Assembly (NCBI GenBank): GCA_964533215.1
Contig: CAZHLJ010000004.1
Location: forward strand, 124,001 to 188,000
DNA from: Bact-08 sp964533215
GTDB taxonomy: Bacteria > Bacteroidota > Bacteroidia > Bacteroidales > UBA932
Direction: 5' to 3'
Length of the DNA stretch: 64,000 nucleotides
The notes below the pieces were generated by a model, which was not told the DNA's origin, made no database searches, and worked only from the letters and a program-made list of their open reading frames with translations. This document shows positions 35,197 through 44,009 of this stretch, piece after piece; positions within the stretch are counted from its first letter, which is position 1, and the number at the start of each line of letters is the position of its first letter. The position numbers and the translations under genes were made by a program.

Positions 35197-36228
35197 TTAA
35201 AATGTACTCCTTCTAATCAAACGGAAATCGCACCTTATTTTTGTTAATTTCTTATCTAAAATCATTTTGGCAGCAAGCTCTCCCATTTGCCTGAAATCTG
35301 TTGAGATAACAGTAAGGCCGTCAAGAATTATTTCATTTACCGGTGATTCATTATAGGAGATTATACCGATATCCTTCCCAATCTTGATTTTTTTAATTTT
35401 CGCCGTCCTAACCAGATCTACAAGTTCAGATGCCGGCTGGTTGCTGATGATCAGGAACACCTCCCGTTTTTGTATCATATCTGGATTTATGCATTTATGG
35501 ATTTCTAACGCAATATCCTTCTCCTCACAAAATCTTCGTATTCCATTCTCAATCATAGAATCGTATAAACATCCGGACATTGATACTACATTCAGTTTTG
35601 TAAATTTTTTAAATAGATGATGGCCTTGAGTAAGTCCGTCAAAAACATCATTATAGAAATCCTGATATACACAACCATAATTCCCCGGAAGTTCATCCAG
35701 ATATCTGTCCATAAGGATAAGTTTACGGTTAGGTATTCTCTTAAGAAGTGCAATTACTTTTTTCTGGACATCTGATTGCATGGCAAAATGGGGAGTAACC
35801 AAATAATAGTCAAATTTGTCCAGATTCTCCTCAACCAAATGCTCGAAAAGAGTGATGTCCTGATTATGCAGACGAATTGTAATCTCGGCTTCGCTTCCTA
35901 TTTCCGCAACAAAAGAGTCAATTAAAACCTGCATATAAGCACTTGTCTTGTCGAAAAGTAATAGAATGCTTCTCTTCTTCTTTTTATGTTTTACAAAAAA
36001 ACCTTTACCATGTGCCGATTCAATTATCTCCTTTTCTCTAAGGAGTGAATATGCTTTTTTTACTGTCTCCTTTGATATACCTAATTCTGCCGATAGCTTC
36101 TTCATAGATGGCAAGAAATCTCCATCAATGTATTTTCCTCTACTGACAAGATCTTGAACAGATTGTATAAGCTGTTTATAAACTGGCATTTGAGAATATA
36201 AGTCAACTTTTATTTTAGAATTCATCAT
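35197..36228 (-). CDS. GntR-type transcriptional regulator with LacI-like ligand domain
   Basis: The 343-residue protein has an N-terminal GntR winged helix (about 1-75: PVYKQLIQSVQDLVSRGKYIDGDFLPS, then LSAELGISKETVKKAYSLLREKEIIESAHGKGFFV) and a C-terminal periplasmic-binding-like domain (SILLLFDKTSAYMQVLIDSFVAEI ... GIISYNESPVNEIILDGLTVISTDFRQMGELAAKMIL). Such fusions in Bacteroidota regulate sugar catabolism, often fucose, arabinose or rhamnose genes. No sugar genes are nearby, so its targets are unknown. It is divergent from the unknown secreted protein at 36328 across 99 bases. Confidence 0.9.
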   Translation of the reverse strand: MMNSKIKVDLYSQMPVYKQLIQSVQDLVSRGKYIDGDFLPSMKKLSAELGISKETVKKAYSLLREKEIIESAHGKGFFVKHKKKKRSILLLFDKTSAYMQVLIDSFVAEIGSEAEITIRLHNQDITLFEHLVEENLDKFDYYLVTPHFAMQSDVQKKVIALLKRIPNRKLILMDRYLDELPGNYGCVYQDFYNDVFDGLTQGHHLFKKFTKLNVVSMSGCLYDSMIENGIRRFCEEKDIALEIHKCINPDMIQKREVFLIISNQPASELVDLVRTAKIKKIKIGKDIGIISYNESPVNEIILDGLTVISTDFRQMGELAAKMILDKKLTKIRCDFRLIRRSTF

Positions 36229-36327
36229 TATGAATTAGATAGTATTTAGAATTTTATATGATTCGCCAAATATTAAAAAAAAATTTCCATACCTTTATAC
36301 TAATATGCTACATGACACCTTCGGACT

Positions 36328-37296
36328 ATGAGAAAAAGAGCTCTGCTGCTTCTGACTGTAATATTGTCTTTCCTTTCCCTGAATACTGCTGCGGGAAGGT
36401 CGATTGCAGACACAGACACCACTCAGGTTCACGAACTTACAATTTATGTGGTACCCTCTCTCTATAAACTTGACTGGAGCTCACCTTCCTCTCTATTAAA
36501 AACCACTTTTAAAAGCTATTCGATTGCAGCCTTTAGGAAAAATACTTATTCCATAGGGCATCTTTTTATTGAACTATCCACACCCCTTCTGGACTCAGTG
36601 ATATTGACATCGATCCGTTCCACTTCAAGGGCTCAGACAAGAAAGCTCGTATTGAGAGATAGAATTGGCTTGGGAATTTTAGGGGCAGACCTGCATGGAA
36701 GGATGGAGACACGTAAAGAGCTACTTAAAAAGACAACTCATTTTTCAGCTTCTAAAAAACTGGCATTCATAACATTTCGTCTTAACAAAAAGTCTACTGA
36801 AAGGGTTATTGAATACATCCGTAGGTTCACATCCAGATCAAACGGGGGAAATGCGCCATGTGATTTCTATGGTGGTGCTTTTTGGCCAATATTCGAGAAT
36901 GAAGGAGCAGGCTGTACCTCTTTTGGCATAGCTGCAATGCAGATAGCAGGGTTGGATATTAACCATCCGGAGTGGATGGTTTCCATAAACATACCAATGG
37001 CTCTGGTGGGCGGAGAGTACAATAATCACAAGAAGGTTTCGCGCAGGGAAATACACAGGACTCACAGCTGGTATAACGGCGCGGGTGTGGAGAATGTAGA
37101 TTACATCCCGCTGTCCATCTATGATCCAAGCCTTATTTACAACTGGATAATAGAAAGGTTGGATAAAAAAAGTACCCTGAAAGGATTGTATGTGGATGCC
37201 CGTGATGTTAATGTTCCAGAGAATGAGCCTCTCTTCCGGCAACGTAACAAACCATCACTCTTTATTGATGTATTTAAAAATCGATTAAAACTTTAA
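36328..37296 (+). CDS. Secreted protein of unknown function, possible permuted papain-like (NlpC/P60) fold
   Basis: I do not recognise this 322-residue protein by name. It has a signal peptide (KRALLLLTVILSFLSLNTAAG) and two motifs that look catalytic: YSIGHLFIEL with H78 and AGCTSFGIAAM with C196. The histidine-before-cysteine order and the GH-hydrophobic and G-C-[ST]-x-F contexts resemble circularly permuted NlpC/P60 proteins such as YiiX-like enzymes. A periplasmic hydrolase acting on peptidoglycan peptides or lipids is therefore possible, but this is inference. It is followed after 12 bases by a DUF975 membrane protein gene. Confidence 0.6.
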   Translation: MRKRALLLLTVILSFLSLNTAAGRSIADTDTTQVHELTIYVVPSLYKLDWSSPSSLLKTTFKSYSIAAFRKNTYSIGHLFIELSTPLLDSVILTSIRSTSRAQTRKLVLRDRIGLGILGADLHGRMETRKELLKKTTHFSASKKLAFITFRLNKKSTERVIEYIRRFTSRSNGGNAPCDFYGGAFWPIFENEGAGCTSFGIAAMQIAGLDINHPEWMVSINIPMALVGGEYNNHKKVSRREIHRTHSWYNGAGVENVDYIPLSIYDPSLIYNWIIERLDKKSTLKGLYVDARDVNVPENEPLFRQRNKPSLFIDVFKNRLKL

Positions 37297-37308
37297 AAAC
37301 TTAAATAT

Positions 37309-37929
37309 ATGCAAACTGTAAATATTGATTTGATGAGATTGGCAAAGAAATCCCTGTCAGGCAAATGGGGACTGGCAATCGGGACATTCCTGATCTCCTA
37401 CCTTATTTTAGGGGCTTTTCAGGCACCTGTAATGTACCATTACCCTTTTTTAAATTCCAGCATAGATTTTGTCTACTACCCGTTTTGGATTATCGGGATT
37501 ATCCTGGCAGGTCCGCTTTACCTGGGTCTAACGACATTCTCACTATCTCTGGCAAGAGATGAGGATGCCAGGATTGAGCAACTGTTCGATGGCTTCAAGC
37601 AGAATTTCAGCACTTCATTGGGCGCATACCTGCTAATGATCCTATATGTTTTCCTATGGTCACTCCTACTGATAATACCTGGAATTATCGCCGCCTTTTC
37701 CTATTCAATGACATTTTTCATACTTGCTGACGATCGCACCATAGGAGCTCAGGAGGCACTGAACAGAAGCAAGAAAATGATGTCCGGCTACAAAGGCAAG
37801 CTTTTCTGTCTATATCTGCGTTTCTTCGGATGGTTTCTGCTTTGCATACTTTCGCTAGGCATTGGCTTCCTCTGGTTGATCCCTTACATTTATGTAACAA
37901 CCGCTAAGTTTTATGACGATATAAAATAA
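37309..37929 (+). CDS. DUF975 family integral membrane protein
   Basis: The 206-residue protein has about five hydrophobic segments and the DUF975 look: an N-terminal basic stretch (DLMRLAKKSLSGKWGLAI), a central GFKQNFSTSLGAYLLMILYVFLWSLLLIIPGIIAAFSYSM, and the conserved ALNRSKKMMSGYKGKLF before the last helices. It belongs to the inner membrane; no function is established for the family. It lies 12 bases after the unknown secreted protein gene and may be cotranscribed with it. Confidence 0.8.
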   Translation: MQTVNIDLMRLAKKSLSGKWGLAIGTFLISYLILGAFQAPVMYHYPFLNSSIDFVYYPFWIIGIILAGPLYLGLTTFSLSLARDEDARIEQLFDGFKQNFSTSLGAYLLMILYVFLWSLLLIIPGIIAAFSYSMTFFILADDRTIGAQEALNRSKKMMSGYKGKLFCLYLRFFGWFLLCILSLGIGFLWLIPYIYVTTAKFYDDIK

Positions 37930-37988
37930 AATTTGGATTGATAATGAAAAGTTTATAACTTTAATAATTGTCGTAAAAATTTATTACT

Positions 37989-38165
37989 ATGGAACAAAAT
38001 AATTTTGACTTTGCCGAGTTGATGAAAAGAAATCCGGTGGAAAAAGAGCATGAACTGGTTTTTACAGATGACGAGATCGTTTTTCTCGGTACTACCGATT
38101 TCGACATTTTTGAAGAAAAATTTCCCGGCGAAGCAGAGTACTATCTTAATGCGTTGAAAAATTAG
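37989..38165 (+). CDS. Small acidic hypothetical protein (58 residues)
   Basis: A short frame from ATG 37989 to TAG 38165 encodes 58 residues, strongly acidic, with no membrane segment or signal peptide (NNFDFAELMKRNPVEKEHEL, then TDDEIVFLGTTDFDIF). The start is preceded by AT-rich sequence, as usual for this genome, and the codon choice looks like that of neighbours. I do not recognise the family. It stands 59 bases after the DUF975 gene. Confidence 0.55.
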   Translation: MEQNNFDFAELMKRNPVEKEHELVFTDDEIVFLGTTDFDIFEEKFPGEAEYYLNALKN

Positions 38166-38193
38166 TTCCTTTTTTGTTATTTATTTTTAATAA

Positions 38194-38224
38194 TTGCCAA
38201 AGTCATTTATTAGTTATACCTTTG
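38194..38224 (+). promoter_or_regulatory. Promoter of the DEAD-box helicase gene
   Basis: TTG (38194-38196), a 20-base spacer and TACCTTTG (38217-38224) match the Bacteroidota consensus. The transcript would carry an ~80-base untranslated leader containing a short CGGCA/TGCCG inverted repeat (38225-38245 region), a possible post-transcriptional control site. Confidence 0.75.
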
Positions 38225-38310
38225 CGGCAATTACATCTATGCCGTTGCCAATTATCAGACATTTTGTGAGGCAAATAATTCAAAAACGGCGATATCACTA
38301 ACAATATTAA

Positions 38311-39630
38311 ATGACATTTCAAGAACTAAACATTATCGAGCCAATATTAAAGGCTTTGGTACAAGAGGGTTACACAACTCCAACTCCTATTCAACAAGAA
38401 GCTATTCCAATCATTCTAAATAATTCCGACATTTTAGGTTGTGCCCAGACTGGCACAGGAAAAACTGCCGCATTTTCAATTCCTATACTTCAGAAACTAC
38501 ACGGAAACGTAAAACAAGGCAGGAACAAAGAGATAAAGGCTCTTATCCTGACTCCTACAAGGGAACTTGCCATCCAGATAGGCGAAAGCTTCTCTTCATA
38601 TGGCAAATATACATCACTCAGACACTCCGTTATTTTCGGAGGTGTTGGACAAAGACCACAGACCGAAGCGTTAAGGAACGGAGTCGATATTCTTATCGCC
38701 ACTCCCGGACGTCTTCTTGATCTGATAAATCAAGGGTACGTAAACCTGAAGACTATTGATTTTTTTGTCCTTGACGAGGCCGACAGAATGCTGGACATGG
38801 GATTCATTCATGATATCAAACGTATTCTTCCATTGTTGCCAAAGCAGAAGCAGACTCTCTTTTTTTCTGCAACGATGCCGGAAGAGATCGACAAGCTGGC
38901 CAATTCAATCTTGCACAACCCAGCCAAAGTTGCTGTAACTCCTGTCTCGTCAACTGTTGACTCAATTGATCAGTATCTATATTACGCAGAAAAATCCGAA
39001 AAGACAGGCCTTCTGATTGACTTGCTGCAAGACGAGGAAAAAGAGTCTGTTCTTGTATTTTCTCGAACCAAGCATGGCGCTGACAAGATAGCAAAATCTC
39101 TTTGCAAAGCTGGAATAAGGAGTGAAGCCATTCATGGCAATAAATCCCAGAATGCCCGTGTAAGCGCGCTTTCAAACTTCAAAAGCAGAAAGACCAGAGT
39201 ACTTATTGCAACAGACATCGCTGCCCGGGGAATCGACATTGACCAATTATCTCACGTTATCAATTACGATCTGCCAGAGGTACCCGAGACATATGTACAC
39301 AGGATTGGCCGTACCGGAAGAGCCGGAAATGGTGGTGTAGCACTCTCTTTCTGCAATGATGAGGAGAAACTTCTTTTAAGAGGAATACAGAAGCTCACAG
39401 GGAAGAAAATCCCAGTGGCTGAAGCCCCTGAACAGAGTGAAGCCAGGGCTTCACTAAAAAAATCCGAAGCATCATCTGATAATAGAAGGACATATTCCGA
39501 CAGAGGAAATTCCGGCTCCCGTTCAGACAGGGATGCCCGGCCAAAAAAATCATTTCAGGGAAACAAATCCAGTAACTCGGACAAACCTAGCGGGGGTTTC
39601 TGGAACAGACAGAAAAGCAAAACAGCCTAA
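38311..39630 (+). CDS. DEAD-box RNA helicase, RhlE-like
   Basis: The 439-residue protein shows the whole motif series: Q motif TTPTPIQQEAIP, motif I AQTGTGKT, Ia PTRELAIQ, Ib TPGRLLD, motif II VLDEADRMLDMG, motif III FSATMP, motif IV VFSRTKHGADK, motif V ATDIAARGIDI and motif VI HRIGRTGRAG. After the helicase core (to about residue 370) comes a basic, serine-, glycine- and arginine-rich tail of ~65 residues (DRGNSGSRSDRDARPKKSF) that probably binds RNA. Roles in ribosome assembly or RNA turnover at low temperature are typical. It appears monocistronic. Confidence 0.95.
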   Translation: MTFQELNIIEPILKALVQEGYTTPTPIQQEAIPIILNNSDILGCAQTGTGKTAAFSIPILQKLHGNVKQGRNKEIKALILTPTRELAIQIGESFSSYGKYTSLRHSVIFGGVGQRPQTEALRNGVDILIATPGRLLDLINQGYVNLKTIDFFVLDEADRMLDMGFIHDIKRILPLLPKQKQTLFFSATMPEEIDKLANSILHNPAKVAVTPVSSTVDSIDQYLYYAEKSEKTGLLIDLLQDEEKESVLVFSRTKHGADKIAKSLCKAGIRSEAIHGNKSQNARVSALSNFKSRKTRVLIATDIAARGIDIDQLSHVINYDLPEVPETYVHRIGRTGRAGNGGVALSFCNDEEKLLLRGIQKLTGKKIPVAEAPEQSEARASLKKSEASSDNRRTYSDRGNSGSRSDRDARPKKSFQGNKSSNSDKPSGGFWNRQKSKTA

Positions 39631-39703
39631 CCTATAAAACTTGCCAATAAGCACGTATTAATCAAAATTTTTCTTATCTTGTTACTTTAAGAAAAATACA
39701 ATT

Positions 39704-42700
39704 ATGCTAGGAGAATTTTGTAATATAAAAATTCTTGCAATAGCAGAAGGAAAAGGTACTTTGTCCGATCTTGAGGCCTTAATCAAAGAGGCCTTTCCTT
39801 CCTGTATTTATACAGCAATAACCAATTCTGATGGAATAATAAGCCAGGCAATATCAGAGAATCCGGATGTGATTCTACTGGATATCGAGATGGCTGTGGG
39901 CGCACAGAAAATATACATCAAACTGAACAACCATAAAAAATTACGGGATGTTCCAGTAATTTTTATCTCCAAGCCAATTAACATCGCATTTCTTACTTCA
40001 CAGATAAGGTCCTTGGCAAGGATCAACCATCCTGAAGACAAGCTAATTGAGCATAAATATCAGACACTGTTTATGGAGATGTTGGATGGGTTTGCGCTGC
40101 ATGAGATTATCTGCGACAGAAACGGAAAGCCCATTGACTACCGCTTTCTGGCAGTCAATCCTGCTTTCGAAAGGCAGACCGGACTCAAAGCTGAACAAAT
40201 CGTTGGTAAGACTCTTCTTGAAGTTTTGCCAGACTCAGAAAGCTTCTGGATAGAAACTTACGGAAAGGTCGCTCTTACTGGCAAACCCGTCAGTTTCGAA
40301 AGCCAATCAAAAGAACTTAATAAGATTTTTGACGTCAAGGCTTTCCGCCCAGCTCCAAATCAGTTTGTCAGTATATTCTCGGATATAACAGACCATCGGA
40401 AGCTTGAGGAATTACAAAAAATTTCAGAAATACGATACAGGAGACTTTTCGAATCTGCAAAAGACGGAATCCTGATTCTTGATGCTTCGTCATCGCAAAT
40501 TGTAGATGTGAACCCATTTCTTATTAACCTATTGGGATACTCTTACGACGAACTTATTGGCAAACGGCTTTGGGAAATTGGTCCGTTCAAGGATATTCTT
40601 AAATCAAGAATATCATTTGAAGAGTTACAAGACAAAGGATATATCCGCTACGAAGATCTTCCTTTAAAAACTTCAGATGGGAGGATCATAAGTGTCGAAT
40701 TTGTAAGCAATGTGTATTTAGTAGACCGCATCAAGGTTATTCAATGCAACATCCGTGACATATCAGATCGCAAGCTGGCTTTGGAAAACCTACATAGAAG
40801 CGAAGAAAAATATAGAGGTATATTCGAGAATGTGCAAGACGTTTATTACGAGACGTCTATAGACGGTACTATACTTGAGATCAGTCCATCGATTGAAACT
40901 GTCTCCAGAGGTCAATACGACAGAAACTTTCTAATTGGAAAATCTTCATATGATTTCTATTCAAATGTAAAAGGCAGGGACAGTCTGATGTCATTACTTA
41001 AGGAGCATGGAAGTGTTGCAGATTATGAAATTACACTGATAAACAAGGATGGGTCGCTTGTCCCTTGCTCTGTTAATGCAAAACTCTGGTCAAACGAGAA
41101 AGGAGTGCCAGAGAAAATATTAGGGAGCATACATGACATCTCAGAACGCAAACACGCAGAAGAGAAAATTCTATTAAATGCAGAAAGACTTTCCAGGTTG
41201 GTCAAAATCTATCAATATAACTCTGCCAACGTCCAGGATTTTCTCGATTATGCATTGAATGAGGCTATCGAGCTTACTTCAAGCAAGCTTGGATATATAT
41301 TTTTTTACAACGAGAACACACAAGTGTTTACAATCAACTCTTGGTCAAAATATGTATTGAAAGAATGTTCGATAAACAACTTGCAATCTCATTACAATTT
41401 AAATGACACCGGAATCTGGGGAGAAGCGGTAAGGCAAAGGAAAGATATAGTAGTAAACAATTTCAAAGATCCAAATCCATTAATTAAGGGCTATCCGAAC
41501 GGTCATGTTAAATTAGATAGATTTTTAACCATCCCTATATTTGATTCAGATAAAATAGTCGCAGTGGTCGGTGTCGCAAACAAAGAGAGTGATTACGACA
41601 GTGTGGATCTGAACCAGCTAAGGCTCATGATGAACAGCGTCTGGAGGATAGTAAAGCGGAAAGAGGCTGAAGAGAGGATACTTAAACTGAATAAAGCCAT
41701 CGAGCAGAGCCCTGTTGCCATAATGATAACAGATTCAAAGGGATTTGTCGAATATGTGAATCCAAAGTTTGGACAGATGACCGGCTATACCTCTGAGGAG
41801 GTTACGGGGAAGAATCCCGATTTGCTCAGGCTCGAGACCTCCTCTGAAGAGGAGAACAATCGTTTTAGGGAAACAATCTTCTCAGGAAAAGTCTGGTATG
41901 GAGAATACTGTAATAAAAAGAAGAGTGGAGAGCCATACTGGGAGAATCTTATAGTCTCTCCAATCCTAAACTCTTCCGGTGATATTACTCACTTTGTCTC
42001 TATAAAAGAGGATATAACCGAGAAAAAAGAGGTTGAAAATAAAAAGAACCTGCTTGCTCATTCGTTGGAGAGTATAAGCGAATGTGTCTCCATTACCGAT
42101 AACAATGATATATTGATGTATGTCAATGAGGCATTTATGAATACATATGGGTATTCTGAGGATGAATTGATTGGAAAGCATATCAGCATGGTGCGACCTA
42201 AAGATTTCGAAATGGAACATTCAATTAACATCCTAAGTCAGACGATAAGTGGGGGATGGAGAGGAGAGCTTATCAATAGAAGAAAGGATGGAACCTGCTT
42301 CCCTTTACTACTCTCGACCTCTGTCATTAAAGATGACAATAAAATGCCGATTGCACTAATTGGCGTGGCAATTGACATTACCGAAATGAAGCAAAAGAAC
42401 GAGGAGTTGCTTGCTGCAAAAGCAAAGGCTGAAGAGAATGACAGGCTGAAGACTGCTTTCCTGCATAATATCTCGCATGAGATCCGCACTCCAATGAATG
42501 CCATTGTCGGGTTTGCCGACTTGCTCAATGAACCCGGCCTTCTTCCTGATCAGGTAAAACACTTCACTCAGATAATCGTCGAAAGCAGCAAGCAGTTGCT
42601 TTCCATAATAACTGACATTGTAAACATCGCTACCATTGAAGCAGGCCAGGAGAGGATCCATCTGCGTAAGATAAACGTAAATACAATCTGCAAGATGGTA

Positions 42701-43150
42701 ATCGAACAGTTTAGATTAAAAGCAGAAACTAAAAAAATCAGTTTAATTTTCAAATCCGCGGTTAATGAACGTGATAGTAATATAATGACTGATGAGACCA
42801 AACTTGTCCAGATTCTCACAAACCTCTTAAGCAATGCGCTGAAATTTACAGACAAAGGTTCTATCGAGCTTGGATGCCAGTTGAAAAATCAACTTCTGGA
42901 ATTTTATGTAAAAGATACCGGAATGGGTATACCTATTGAAAGGCAGGAAGAAATATTCAAGCGGTTCCATCAACTCGACATAACTGATAACAGGCATTTT
43001 GGCGGTTCAGGGCTAGGTTTGTCTATTTCTAAAACTTATGTTGAACTGCTTGGTGGTAAGATATGGATATCTTCAGAACCGGGAAATGGCTCTACTTTTT
43101 TCTTTACCATTGTCTATGAGAAGCCTATCATGAGTGGTTCTTCCAGATAA
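39704..43150 (+). CDS. Multi-PAS/GAF histidine kinase with a degenerate N-terminal receiver domain
   Basis: The 1148-residue protein has no membrane helix, so it senses in the cytoplasm. Order of domains: receiver-like (1-115, with ENPDVILLDIEM but without the usual acidic pair after beta-1), PAS (about 118-235), PAS (245-360), PAS (370-485), GAF (500-650), PAS (660-785), PAS (790-905), HisKA with H925 in NISHEIRTPMNAIVGFADLL, and HATPase (about 1030-1145; NLLSNALKF, DTGMGIP, GSGLGLSISK). Multiple PAS and GAF domains suggest redox, small-molecule or light sensing; the signal is unknown. No response regulator lies next to it. Confidence 0.93.
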   Translation: MLGEFCNIKILAIAEGKGTLSDLEALIKEAFPSCIYTAITNSDGIISQAISENPDVILLDIEMAVGAQKIYIKLNNHKKLRDVPVIFISKPINIAFLTSQIRSLARINHPEDKLIEHKYQTLFMEMLDGFALHEIICDRNGKPIDYRFLAVNPAFERQTGLKAEQIVGKTLLEVLPDSESFWIETYGKVALTGKPVSFESQSKELNKIFDVKAFRPAPNQFVSIFSDITDHRKLEELQKISEIRYRRLFESAKDGILILDASSSQIVDVNPFLINLLGYSYDELIGKRLWEIGPFKDILKSRISFEELQDKGYIRYEDLPLKTSDGRIISVEFVSNVYLVDRIKVIQCNIRDISDRKLALENLHRSEEKYRGIFENVQDVYYETSIDGTILEISPSIETVSRGQYDRNFLIGKSSYDFYSNVKGRDSLMSLLKEHGSVADYEITLINKDGSLVPCSVNAKLWSNEKGVPEKILGSIHDISERKHAEEKILLNAERLSRLVKIYQYNSANVQDFLDYALNEAIELTSSKLGYIFFYNENTQVFTINSWSKYVLKECSINNLQSHYNLNDTGIWGEAVRQRKDIVVNNFKDPNPLIKGYPNGHVKLDRFLTIPIFDSDKIVAVVGVANKESDYDSVDLNQLRLMMNSVWRIVKRKEAEERILKLNKAIEQSPVAIMITDSKGFVEYVNPKFGQMTGYTSEEVTGKNPDLLRLETSSEEENNRFRETIFSGKVWYGEYCNKKKSGEPYWENLIVSPILNSSGDITHFVSIKEDITEKKEVENKKNLLAHSLESISECVSITDNNDILMYVNEAFMNTYGYSEDELIGKHISMVRPKDFEMEHSINILSQTISGGWRGELINRRKDGTCFPLLLSTSVIKDDNKMPIALIGVAIDITEMKQKNEELLAAKAKAEENDRLKTAFLHNISHEIRTPMNAIVGFADLLNEPGLLPDQVKHFTQIIVESSKQLLSIITDIVNIATIEAGQERIHLRKINVNTICKMVIEQFRLKAETKKISLIFKSAVNERDSNIMTDETKLVQILTNLLSNALKFTDKGSIELGCQLKNQLLEFYVKDTGMGIPIERQEEIFKRFHQLDITDNRHFGGSGLGLSISKTYVELLGGKIWISSEPGNGSTFFFTIVYEKPIMSGSSR

Positions 43151-43154
43151 ATTC

Positions 43155-43162
43155 TATCTTTG
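43155..43162 (+). promoter_or_regulatory. Possible -7 box for the membrane protein gene at 43190
   Basis: TATCTTTG fits TAnnTTTG and lies 27 bases before ATG 43190. It argues against a start at TTG 43160, which overlaps the box. No clear -33 element. Confidence 0.4.
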
Positions 43163-43189
43163 CGGCCATTATTCATAAAAATATCATTC

Positions 43190-43891
43190 ATGCAAAGCAA
43201 AAACGAAAGGAAATCCTGTGCCAACATTATCGGAGACATTATCTGGTCATCAATTCTTGCAACAATAGCACTTCTGTTGATATTTCCTGAAACACACTCT
43301 CTATTTGTATCTGCGACAAGCACTCACCCTTATATCTCAGGTTTTATAAAATTTGCCATCCTCTCTATAATGGGAGAATTTCTTGCCAACAGGCTCGTTC
43401 ATAAAAAATGGGTAAAGATAAAAGGTCTTTTACCAAAGATGGTTATCTGGGGATTAGTGGGTGTAATGATTGTTATGATGTTTGCCATCTTCTCTAACGG
43501 AGTACAGGGAGCTATTGAGAAAGGCCTCCTGTACACAGGTGCATCTTCTGTATCGCCTTTTTTGAAAGCATTTTACATATCTGCCATTCTAAATCTTACT
43601 TTCGGTCCTGTATTCATGGCTGTCCACCGTATTTCCGATACATATATTGATGCTGTTACTGGAAATAACCCAGCTATAAGAAAAAATCTCAGCTTAGGTG
43701 GAGTGGTCTCTTCAATTGACTGGTCGGGATTCATAAATTTTGTAGTGGGAAAGACTATCCCATTTTTCTGGATTCCAGCTCATACAATTACATTTCTTCT
43801 CCCCGACGAATACAAGGTTCTTTTCGCTGCATCACTTTCAATTGTATTGGGGCTAATACTCTCTTACGCGAAACTCAAAAAGCAGCCGTAG
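43190..43891 (+). CDS. Integral membrane protein of unknown function
   Basis: From ATG 43190 (MQSKNERKSCANIIGD) the protein has 233 residues and about six hydrophobic segments (WSSILATIALLLIF, FIKFAILSIMGEFLANRL, MVIWGLVGVMIVMMFAIF, AFYISAILNLTFGPVFMAVH, FINFVVGKTIPFFWIPAHTI, LFAASLSIVLGLILSYA). The pieces GEFLANRLVHKKW and FFWIPAHTITFLLPDEYKVLFAASLSIVLGLILS recall the Mpv17/PMP22 family, but the match is loose and I do not assign it. An inner membrane location is certain enough; function unknown. Confidence 0.7.
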   Translation: MQSKNERKSCANIIGDIIWSSILATIALLLIFPETHSLFVSATSTHPYISGFIKFAILSIMGEFLANRLVHKKWVKIKGLLPKMVIWGLVGVMIVMMFAIFSNGVQGAIEKGLLYTGASSVSPFLKAFYISAILNLTFGPVFMAVHRISDTYIDAVTGNNPAIRKNLSLGGVVSSIDWSGFINFVVGKTIPFFWIPAHTITFLLPDEYKVLFAASLSIVLGLILSYAKLKKQP

Positions 43892-43916
43892 AACCTACAA
43901 GTAGTTAAAAGTATTG

Positions 43917-43938
43917 CAAAACGGCAATTGCTGTTTTG
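43917..43938 (+). terminator. Imperfect inverted repeat after the membrane protein gene
   Basis: CAAAACGGCAA and TTGCTGTTTTG pair with one G-T position around an almost absent loop. It lies 26 bases after the stop codon and has only a short T stretch, so terminator function is uncertain. Confidence 0.35.
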
Positions 43939-44009
43939 AAAAGCTTTATTTCAGGGATGCTGCAAGGATTATGTTTTTATTTGCATTCAGAACTAAATAA
44001 TCACATAAT

